Source: Pelodera strongyloides (taxonomy: Eukaryota > Nematoda > Chromadorea > Rhabditida > Rhabditidae). Taken from it: 64,000 nt of DNA. This document shows positions 12,601 to 24,600 of this stretch, piece by piece. The stretch spans positions 62,001 through 126,000 of the forward strand of contig JAANDG010000343.1 of the NCBI GenBank assembly GCA_036852015.1, read 5' to 3'. The translations under genes were made by a program, and so were the position numbers. The notes under the pieces are model-generated. The model saw only the letters and a program-made list of their open reading frames with translations. It was not told where the DNA came from and searched no databases. Numbering within the stretch: the first letter of the stretch is position 1; each line of letters opens with the position of its first letter.

Positions 12601-15600
12601 ACGACGACCGCTTGTTTCGAGCCTTCTTTGGATTACTGTGTGGTCAAGATTCCCAGATGGGATCTGAGCAAGTTTGCTCGTGTTTCTACTCAGGTATGTT
12701 TTGGAGAAGGTTCACCACCCGGCTTTTGTTCAGGGGAACACGTTCCGTTGCCGTTCACGTTGATTTATGTGCTCACTAGCCCACTACAGAACGGATGTTA
12801 CTTCATTAGCTGGTTGGTATCTTAATGATTACTTTCGTAGTGTATTATTATGTTTATCCTCAGATCGGTTCTTCGATGAAGAGTGTGGGAGAAGTAATGG
12901 GAATCGGTCGATCGTTCGAAGAAGCCTTCCAGAAGGCACTTCGCATGGTTTCTGATTCTGCGGATGGATTCAGCCCCGACGCTTTCCCTAGAATGCCCAC
13001 CGATACGGTAAGTATGGTTTTTTTTCTTCAGAATTAAACTAAACCTTGAAAGCGTATGCAATTGTTATCGAAGTGGTACATTCTTCTGCATTTTGTATTG
13101 ATTGATATTGATATTAACTAATCTTCAGGACTTGTCTTGCCCAACAGACAAGAGGATGTTTGCCGTTGCGCGAGGAATGTATTACGGGGATTTCGATGTG
13201 GAGACTTGCTACAACCTGACCAAGATTGATAGGTTTGTGGGTTGGATAGTTGGCTTATTGTTTAGTTTAAGTAATGAGAGTTGGCGTGCTCTTCTCCTTC
13301 TTTCAAACATAATGTTTCTGTTCCTTGCAGATGGTTCTTGCATCGAATGCGTCATATCATTGATATTATGAAGAAGCTGAGGAATGAGACGGTAGGCACT
13401 ATTTTTGTGTTTTTTTTCCATTGACTTCGGGAAGATCTTGTTGAATATTGAATATTTATTATACTCATTAAAAGATCGCAACACCGTGAGAGACGATGAA
13501 AAAGAGAAATTAACGTAGATGAAATAGATACTTGGAAATAAATATAAACGTGATAACATATCTCGGTCGTCCAGAGTCGTCAAGACCCTTACTGGTATCC
13601 GCTTCGAACCTCAGTAATTTGGTCCTTGCAGTTCACTTCTCTAACGGCCAGTCAACTTCTGGAGGCCAAACAGTCTGGCTTCTCGGATCGTCAGATCGCC
13701 AAGAAGATTGGAAGGTCAGCTTGTTTCCTAATCTGTTTAATCTTGTTTTTTTTACGCTCCCTTTCCCTGCGGCTATATTCACCACTTCGACTACCTAGGG
13801 GAAATAGTCCCTGGGGACAGAAAATAACATTCTAATGTAAGGGGCGAGAGAAAAAGACGGGGGAACTCCCCATCTGAAATCGAGTGGCGAATATGGCCTC
13901 TGGAGTAAGATGTATGCTAAGCTAGTGTTTGTCATTTTGGTTATAGTGCCATTTTGGTTATAAAAAAAATGTTGTAGTGTTGTGTGATTCATTAACAAAG
14001 TATCTTTCTAGTACCGAGTGGAAGGTGCGTGAATTGCGTGGAAAGCTCGGAATCCGTCCATGTGTCAAACAGATCGATACGGTAGCCGGAGAGTGGCCTG
14101 CTCAGACCAACTACCTCTATCTCACGTACAATGGACAGGAGAATGATGTCACATTCACTGCGGTGAGATTTTGTTCCACTTTTTGTCTTCTTTTTTTTTT
14201 GGAGTTTCTTACTGTAATGTGATGGTTCATGGCTGCTGAGGTTGGTAAGATAGTAACGTGTTTGACAGACTCTGTCCGATCGCGAGTACAGTATGCTCAG
14301 AACGTGTAAATGGAGGTGGTTGGAGGTGGTTTCTTTAGCTTAGTGATAGACCGTTTTGGTAAAACACCATGTTTCGGTCAAATATATAAATTTCGAATTG
14401 CTGCCGGAGGTGGTCAAAACCAATCCGGAGGTGGTTCGTGCGTGTGCTCACGCACCAACCTGTACCCCTGCATCAAAGTGATCAGACATCGGACGACTCT
14501 AACTTCTGGATAATGATGGATAATAATCTTTTCGATAAATACATTTGATGAAGACATGGCTGAACCCTTTAATTGTTGGACTTTGTAATCGTTTATTTAT
14601 CATTGCTAATTTCAGCGCAACAGTGTTGTAGTACTGGGATCCGGTGTCTACAGAATTGGTTCCTCGGTCGAATTCGATTCTTCTTGTGTTGGTTGTGTGC
14701 GAGAACTGAAGCAACTAGGATACAATACGATCACCATTAATTGCAATCCGGAAACGGTAGGGGTGCTCGTTTATACAATAGAAGAAGCTGTGTCCATCAG
14801 TAAAAACCTTTATGTTTATGCTAATTGATTACAATTAGAGATAAAGGGAGTTATGGTGTCTCGATTCATTCTTCTGAATTAATTTTTAAGCATTTTAAGT
14901 GTGAATATGTTTAGGTATCTACTGACTACGACATGTGCGACAGGTTGTACTTTGAGGAGATTTCTTTTGAAACCGTCATTGAGGTATGGATGAGTTTGTT
15001 TGTATTTAAAGCGAAATGCCGGCCGGTTTTTGAAAGCATAGAGCACACCAGCATTCTTATGCTTACTTATGCATCTTATGCAAATTAGCATAAATTAGAG
15101 TAAAAAATCGAGTAAATCAGCATAAACACGCAAGAATTCAGTTGTCCACTATGCGTTTCAAAATCCGGTTGGTATTTAGCTTTAGAGTGTGAATCGACGG
15201 GGTGTATCGAGAAAGTTGTATCGTTGCATAGATCGTGAGCGTCTTTCATGCTTCTACTATCGTTGTGTGATGTGTAACCTAAAGAGGTGGCTGGGGCGAT
15301 TGAATGGTCTAAACAGGTTTACTTTGTTATGTTATGTTTAGGTGTACGAAATGGAGAAGGCCAAGGGTTGTATTCTGGCATTTGGAGGACAAGCTCCTAA
15401 CAACATTGCAATGTCCCTTAGCAGAGCGCAGGTAAGGTTTAACTATCGGTACAAGTTCTTTCTTTTGTTTTGTTATACTGAGATCCGCAATGTTTCAACT
15501 TCAGCATTTATTCTCGTTTTACCGTGCACATTGATTCCAGTAATTCGATCGGGTGCCATATTTTTAACTCATTATTCATTATCCATGTTCGAGTATTAAG

Positions 15601-18600
15601 GTGAACATCTTCGGCACGTCTCCGGATGATATCGACAATGCGGAAGATCGTTACAAGTTCTCGAGAATGCTCGAAGGACTGAAGATTGCCCAGCCCTTGT
15701 GGAAGCGGACTGAAGACCTGGAAGGAGCTAAGGTATGAGGCAGTAATGCATCGATGGAGTGTACTTTGCTTACTAGCAAGTCTTTATAGGGTAATTAGGT
15801 ACTCTCGATTGGTCTATTTCGAGTTTCGTGTGTAGCCCGATGTTACTGAACCAAAACGCATGTGATGGCATGGTTCCTTGTTTCCAGACGTTTTGTGCAG
15901 AAGTGGGTTATCCCTGTCTGATTCGCCCTTCGTACGTGCTCTCGGGAGCGGCGATGAATGTGGCACACAATGAGGATGACCTCGTTGTATTCCTCAAACA
16001 AGCTGCCGTTGTAGCCAAGGAACACCCAGTAGTTGTGAGCAAGTTTATCAGGTGGGTGGTTTACATATTCAGGCAATTATTGCTTCGTCTCCCCATAACA
16101 GTCAGACATTTCATTTGAGTAAACATTGGGAGCAATTGTTGTTGCCTGTGGGAAGGCGCTTCCTTCCGGGAGACGAGCTCTAGTGAAAGTAACTAGTTTA
16201 AAAAAGGAAGTTTGTTTTGGATATTGCACACCTATCGGGATAACGCTGTGTTTCATTCTCTGATGATAAGATAGTTAGTTTTACAGTTCCAATGAGCAAG
16301 TGGTTATTTAAATCATATGAGCAAGCATGTTCTGATAAACCTGCACCTGGTCCTACTTCCTACATATGCATATCGGTGTCTGTCATTCATGTATATCTGA
16401 AGTACATGAGCATGATCCTTTATTTGCAGAGAAGCCAAGGAGATTGATGTGGACGCTGTGGCGATGGAAGGAAAAGTGTTGGTGATTGCAGTCTCAGAAC
16501 ATGTTGAGAACGCGGGAATACACTCGGGAGATGCAACCCTTGTCACACCACCACAGGACTTGAACAAGGTTAATAGGTTCTGAAGACTTCTCTTGAAGTA
16601 GGTGTTGATGTACTGTATGCCCAACATGTATAAACTCTTGTATTTTCACCTGCAGGTCACTTTGGATCGTATCAAGGAGATCACCCACCAGATTGCCCAG
16701 GCCTTTAATGTGAACGGACCGTTCAATATGCAGCTGATCGCTAAGGTGGGTTTTTTGTACGAGTGGATTCCGCTTTGTAGCTCGATATTCACCATTTTGG
16801 GAAGGTGATAAGTTCACGTAATTCGAATAACGACTACATTTAAGAAACTTTCATAGTGTCAATTTGGTGGTTTTTATAGATTTACACGGACTATGGTCCT
16901 CTGTCTAGCCGTATTCCTAGGGAAGTTTCAGCACCGTATAGTTCTTTAATATACGCTCTTCTTGTTTAGGACAACGAACTCAAAGTCATCGAGTGCAACC
17001 TGCGTGTCTCTCGTTCGTTCCCGTTCGTCTCGAAAACACTGGACTTTGATTTTGTGGCCCTTGCGACCCGGGCAATGATGGCCTCCGATAACCCGCTCCT
17101 CAAGGAAACAATCAGAGGAAACCACGGAATCCTACGAGGAAAGGGACGTGTCGGAGTGAAGGTTGGAATATTTATATTTAGGGAGTGATGTGTGATAGTT
17201 TTGTGTTCATTAGCTAATTGTCGACTTAGATTAAACAAAAAAAATAACTGATTTTAAATCATTTGGTTCCAGGTCCCTCAGTTTTCTTTCTCGCGTCTTG
17301 CTGGTGCCGATGTGATGTTGGGAGTGGAGATGGCTTCCACAGGAGAGGTTTGTATTTTGATTTGGACTCACTAACTCAGAAGTTTACTAGAAGAATCTGG
17401 TTACGCAGTTACGCTCTTATGCTAGTTTTGGACTACATTAACATCCTTTTTTTGGTATGTATGGAACTGTTTCTAGGTGGCATGTTTTGGCGCCAACAGA
17501 CAAGAAGCCTACCTGAAGGCACTTCTCTCCACTGGATTCGTACCCCCGAAGAAGACGATTTTCCTTTCGTTAGGTGGATATCATGTAAGTTTGGGATTTA
17601 CTTATGTGATAACGATATGGAGATATACGTCTGTTTGCGCACAGATAGAAAGATAAGGCTGATGGCTAAACATAAAGCTCTCTACTTTCCAGGCCAAGTC
17701 TGAGATGTTGGGCAGTGTGCAGACACTTCATTCCCTCGGATTCGAACTCTATGCTTCTAAGGGAACGGCCGACTACTTCCAGAGCAATAACATCAAGGTT
17801 GTTCTAATACATGTTTCGTAGAGTCCTAGATTTTGCGAAGTCAACTGCTATCAAAAGTTTGTCTACAGTAGTATCTAATATGTAGCGGATGAAACATCGG
17901 GTTTTGAGGACTGCTATGTGTCAACCGTAACACCTAGTGAGGTTACTTATTCGATAAATCCATTATGCCATACCTGGTGAACCCTATTGTTTATCTTCGC
18001 GTTTACTGCAGGTTCACGCGGTGGACTGGCCATTTGAGGAGGGTCAGAGTGACGAGAAGACTTCTGCTGGAAACAGGTACTATATCTACTTCATTCATCT
18101 TTTGTTTTGTTCTATGTGACTTGTTTTAGCGAATGACTATTAGGTAACTTCTTCTAGCGAATGACGAGTTTTTCGTAGTTGACGTTGAGAAGTTAAGCTG
18201 GAATTGTAGATGCCCTAATCCTCCAACTAGCTGTTATTGTAAGTCCTCTAAGCGCTTCATTCCAGATCAGTTACCGAGTTCTTCAACAACAAGGACTTCC
18301 ATCTAGTGATCAATCTACCAATCAGAGGAAGCGGAGCCTATAGGGTATGTCAAGTGTAGATAACTTTACTCGGATGTCCATAGCTGACCATGAGGAGATT
18401 TGTTAGTGCGGCAAATTTATCAAATAGTTGGCAGCAGTATGGTAAGATAAGTAAGATTTCAAATGTCCATAGGAAGTGGATTGAATGTGTGTGGAGGTAT
18501 GTAAACTTCCATAGTGTGTGTTTTGTCTAACATGTATTCTCTATTTCAGGTGTCAGCATTCCGCACTCATGGCTACCGTACACGTCGAATGGCCATTGAC

Positions 18601-21600
18601 AATGGAATCCCCCTAATCACTGATATCAAATGTGCCAAGGTGTTTGTCGAGGTAAACGATCTTCAATCTTTTTTTTTCTCTGGGCCCGATAATTTGGAAG
18701 ATTGTGTGTATCTTACATACGTTGATTAAATGGATTGTAATTGTTTTACTCCTTCAGGCTCTCCGTATGTTGGGTCCGCGTCCGGCCACAAACGCCGTGT
18801 TCGACTGTGTCACTTCACACAGACTTCGTCGTCTCCCCGGCCTTGTAGACGTGCACGTCCATGTGAGAGAACCGGGAGCAGTGCATAAGGAGGACTGGGA
18901 GACATGCTCAAAGGCAGCCCTGGCAGGAGGAGTCACCACCATATTGGCAATGCCCAATACTAACCCACCATTGATTGATCAGAGCTCTTATACACTCACG
19001 GATAAGGTGAGCTATGTCGGTATACTGTATATAGGATAGGGTGAGCAATCTTTTCTAGCTTCTAGTCTGTGACTGACAGTGAGATAAACGTGTATTGTAC
19101 TGTAGTCCTTTACGGAGAGCTGGGAGTTTTTCTAATGTGAACAAGAGTAGAGAGATGTGTGCTTTTGTTGCCAAATTCATAATATTGATTATTGTTTAGT
19201 TGGCCTCGTCCAAGTCCCTCGTCGACTACGCTCTCTATGTGGGCGCCACGACTGAGAACTGTGAGAAGGCAGCCCGTATGAGTGGTCAGGTGGCAGGACT
19301 GAAGATGTATCTGAATGACACGTTCTCCACGCTCAAGATGGACAATATCTCCGATTGGGTCAAGGTGAGGCTGACTTTTATGCAAATTCACAATATTCAC
19401 ACCCATGATTCTACTATTACTAAGGATTGTAATACTCGTTGGCGAGGCTAGCTTTGGATTGTTATTTAACTGTGAAACTAGGTTGTGGCTGTGTAGTTTG
19501 TATGTATCTATGAAATAACATTTAGCACCTGCGAACCTTCCCGTCTGACCGTGTGATTGTGTGTCACGCTGAGAAACAGACCCTGGCTGCTATACTCGCA
19601 TTGGCGAACCTGGCGGACAGACATGGTAGGCGTTTGAATGATGTTGCTTGAGATTCTTAGACGTTGTTTAAACTTTTTTGTTAAAGCGAAATAGTGACCG
19701 GTTTTTGGAACGCATTGTGGACACCAGACACCAGCATTCTTATGCGGCGTATGCAAATGAACATAAATTAGAATAAAAAATCGAGCTAAATTCGAGCAAA
19801 TTAGCGTAAATACGTAAGAATTCAGTTGTCCACAATGCGTTTCAAAGACCGTCAGGTACTTCGCTTTAAAGCATTTCTCTAGTTTTCAAGTAAAAGTTTA
19901 CTATTGTATTCGTTAGTTGGCTGCGTCTTAGAATTCATAGTTAATAGTATGTTCTAAAGAAATTGATCTTCTACGTAAATTTTTTGGTTTCCGAGCATTG
20001 TGTGTCTTCCAACAAGACTAATGTTACAGTAAACTGTACCTAATTTGAGTGTTTTAGTGCACATTTGTCACGTGGCCACCAAGGAGGAGATCGAACTGAT
20101 TAAGGACGCGAAAGAAAAGGTTCCATTTTTGTAGATTTCATTTTAACTTTTACAGCTCGGTTATTTATCTAACTATTTTGCAGTCTTAGATGTTTACTTT
20201 GTTCTCTTATTACACATATTTTGGATTGTATCTTTTCTCATCCGCAAATTTAGCGGTATATTTGTATGTTCCGTTTCAGAATTGGAAGGTGACTTGTGAA
20301 GTGTGTCCCCATCATCTGTTCCTCACTGTGGATCGATTGCCAGAAGGAGTCAGAGAGGTGAATTATTTTTTGTTTGTTCCTGTAACCAATCAGTGGGCAG
20401 CGGTTTGAACTTTGAACCACAATCGCTTAGCATTGTATCGAGCAATGCAAGTTAGTTATAGTGGTTTGATGAAACATTGTGGTGTTGAGCCAAGCCAAAG
20501 TCCGTGTTGGTATTGTACGCTCAGGCTCTCGGAACGCGTTAGTTAACATATCTGGCAGTGGATAGCATCTTAATGATAAATATCTAGGTGCGTCCTCGCC
20601 TCGCTCAATCAGAAGATGTGCAAGCATTGTGGGATAATCTCAAGTATATCGACTGTTTTGCAACGGACCACGGTATGCTCAAGTTTTGTGATATTTGGTT
20701 GTTATTGTCTTACAGCGAAATACCGGCCGGTTTTTGAAACGTTTCGAGAACACCATCATTATTATGCAGCTTATGCAAATGGACAAAAAATCGGGCTAAA
20801 TTCGAGTAATTAACATAAATACGTAAGAATTCAGTTGTTCATGATGCATTTCAAAAACCGGCCGCTATTTCGCTTTAAGCCTGAACCATGGCCAGTCTTT
20901 TATGACCTACACAGAAGGAAAATTCAGTGATCGGAAATGGAATTTGTTCATTCATTACCATTCAGCGCCGCACACGTCGGAAGAGAAGAGATCCGAGAAG
21001 CCACCACCTGGTTTCCCAGGAGTTGAGTACATGCTGTCGCTGCTACTCACGGCAGTTCACGAGGTAAGAATATGGGTTATCTGTTATTTGATCATTTCCT
21101 TGGTCCTTTCGATCTCGGTACGGAGGATATACTGACTCGTACCACAGATCTTTCCGAATTAGATTTTGAATTTCTTTGAGGCAAGAATATGTGTTATGAG
21201 TTATGAGGTAAGAATATGTGTTATTTTGAGCCGCGTGAGAAGCTGAGCCTCTTGAATGTGCTCAGCCTGTGTGTGTTTCTCTCTTTTCATGTTAATTTAC
21301 ATTTGATACTGTTTTTCGTTTTTCTAAATAAAGAGTTTAATATTTGTTTCTTATGTCCAGGGTCGACTCACTTTGGATGATGTGGTCCAACGTCTGTCCA
21401 CGAATCCGAGAAAGATTTTCGGACTGCCAGCTGATGATGAAACCACATATATTGAGGTAATTTTTTATTATTTTATGATACTCATTGATGACAATCTTGT
21501 GCATGCAACTCAGAGTACATGGTCATAATGGTTACGCACGCAGGTAGGTCGTATATGCCTTGTATGTTGATGTATAAACATTTTCCTTATTGAGGTAGGT

Positions 21601-24600
21601 CAGATCGATGTTTTACTATTTTTCTTTTTGGATCCTGTCTATTACGTAATTACACGAATATGCCACGTGCGCAAAGTAATAGAGCTAATTATTTTGCCCG
21701 TATTCAACGGGTATGGCTTATGTAATGGAAAGCGTTTTCTTTATTCTTCTATTTCCTCCCTTTAGGTCGATCTCTCTGAAGAATGGACGGTGCCCGTGGA
21801 GGGAGGTGAATCCAAGTGTGGATGGACCCCTTATGCGGGAATGAAGTTGAGAGGACGAGTACATAATGTGATCATCAGAGGAGAGGTGTGTTTGCTATTT
21901 ATAACTTATGGTAACTGTGCATTCATTTCTCTGCTTGTAGGGGTGTTGTCTTGTTTTATGTTGTTTGCAACAATGGAACAATCGGCTAAGTTACTTCATT
22001 CATGTTAATTGCTTTAGGAAGCGTTGATTGACTGTCGTGTGGTCGCCAAGCCCGGATTCGGAAGAAATGTGCGAACGGAACAGTATCATTGTATGTATTG
22101 ATTTATTGATGGAAGTGTGCATTACATTGCTGTTGATTATCATTTGTCTAACGCAGTTATGGCTCAGCGCCCTTAGTTATTCTTTGTGATGCTTGCGTCT
22201 TCCCTCTAACCCATGTCCCTTCCAGTGATCAAGAATGCACTGCGCGAGTTGGATGAGCAAGAGGAGGCGGAGTCTGAAGGAAGGGAACTCAGCAAGTCGG
22301 TGTCCAGCACGTTTACGGAGGTTGGTTATTTTAGGTTTTGTGTAGGTGGCTTGCCTGGAACCATGAAAGTATTTCGTATTGAAGTCATGAACGGGTAGAG
22401 TAGTTTGTAACTAGGATAAGATGTATAAAACGAAAGGGGAGTTTCATATATGTAGGTCACTGCATTGTCGGCCCTTCCACCACAAGTGCGTACTTTTATG
22501 TTGAACAGTTGGCGTCTGTAGTTGGTCTATTAGATGTTGTCACTGAAAAATCTTTCTGTGATTTGTGCTATTTGTTCAGTAGTATTTTGTCAATTTGAAT
22601 TTGTCTGTGGTGAGGTGATTGTTCTTAAGCTGGAGTACTGAAGCATGAATGTAGTTGTGTATTCTGTAGCTTATGGTACCATTTTTTGTTTATATCTTTA
22701 TTTGCCTTCTTTTCAGTTGTCTCCTCTGCACACTCCTCCCCGGCCCTCGACTCCACTACAGGAATGCGTCTTCTTCAATCAGAGCCTCATTTCGGTCGAT
22801 AACTTCTCCAAAACTATGGTGAGGGTTCAACTGGTTACTGGTTACTGTATTTCTGCCCCGTACAGTATTTAAGTGCCCGTAGTGCATTTTTATTCCGTAC
22901 TGTATTTAATTTAAGAGTACGTACGCGTGGCGTTGGCAATTATGCGTTCAGAAGGCAATTATGGTCCTAGTTAAAAGGCTTTTTTTCAGGTGAACCGTGT
23001 TCTCGACGTGGCTGACCGCTTCAGAAATGATGTGGAGAGGCACCATCCGGTGAATCATGTCCTACAGGTAAGTCTACGTCTTTTGCTGAAGTAGTTTATT
23101 CGTTTGCTTGTTCGATTGAGACCGTTTTTTCTAAAGGACTGGTTTGTTGGTGGTATTGATTATTGATTGCTAGCATTGTACTATTGTACTCTGCTCAGGG
23201 TTATGTAATGGCGTCGATGTTCTACGAGGTGTCGACCAGAACGTCGTGTTCTTTCTCGGCTGCCATGCAAAGATTAGGTGGAACAGTGATTGGAATGGAC
23301 CAACAGAGCAGCAGTGTGGCCAAGGGAGAGACCCTAGAAGGTGGGCATTTTGGTTGTGTTAAACCAAAATGTGCGATAATTGCTAATTGATGTGCGATAA
23401 TTGCTCATTGCCTTGTGAACTGGCTTTAGTGATATAAGTTAAAAATTGTATTTGCAGACTCGGTTCAAATCATGGGAAGTTACTCGGATGTTGTGGTACT
23501 TCGTCATCCGGAGGTTTGTATTTTTAATAGATTGAGGTAGTTGGTTAGAAATAATAAGACTTTCTTTAGTTGTGGAAGGATGTGTCAATAGACCCTCATT
23601 TTATGGAACATGTCCTAATTTGAATTGGTTTCCAGGTTGGTGCTGCTAAGCGTGCAGCCTCGGTGTGCAGACAGCCGGTTATCAATGCGGGAGATGGAAT
23701 GGGAGAACATCCAACACAGGTTGGGGATTATTGCGGTTGGGAATGATGAGATTGTATAAACAATATTTGGGAGAGACGAGAGTATATGATATGAATGGGA
23801 ATAGGGCTGTTTGATGCATCATCATCATGTGATGGAACTAGTATGGTGTGGAAGCAATACGGTTCGTAATAGTATCTGCATTACTTATTCACAGCTACGG
23901 CAGTCATATGTTATTTCACAGCAACCGTAAGCATATGTTATTTCACAGCTACGGTAGTCATATGTTATTTCACAGCTACGGTAGTCATATGCTATTTCAC
24001 AGCTACGGTAGTCATATGTTATTTCACAGCTACGGTAGTCATATGTTATTTCACAGCAACCGTAAGCATATGTTATGTTTGTGTTGCAGGCTCTTCTCGA
24101 TGTGTTTACCATTCGAAATGAAATGGGAACGGTTAATGGACTGACAATTGCAATGGTGGGAGATCTGAAGCACGGAAGGACCGTACATTCACTCGCAAAA
24201 CTTCTCTGCGTATTCAAGGTAGGTAGGGACCTGTTTTTTTATTTTGCGCTTAGGGTTAGGGTCAGGCCTGTCAGGCCAGTCAGGTCCGGTCAGGCCTGCC
24301 AGGCCAATAGGGGTTGCCTGAAGTGGGCCTGACCCTTTAACCCACGCAGAGTTCCATGCTATATTGTTTGTGGGCCTGACCCCAGTTTTATTATCGTCTA
24401 CCTTGTCTCATTTTCATTTTCGACTGTAAAACTGTACGTTGCATACATTTTCCTCATGAATTTTATGTGTACGTAATAAATTATTATAGAACATCACTCT
24501 CCACTACGTCTCGCCCACAGAAGAGTTGGGAATGCCCGATTCCGTGGTCAAGTATGTCAGTGAACACGGCAGATTTGTGCAGGTTCGTTTTTCTTTCTTT

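Noticed and set aside
23889..24077. CRISPR-like appearance of the repeat
   Set aside because: Units are contiguous without spacers, in a eukaryotic intron.
23848..24217. Repetitive open frames on both strands (HMLFHSYGS and CEITYDYRS repeats)
   Set aside because: Artefacts of the 27-bp satellite in CAD intron 55.
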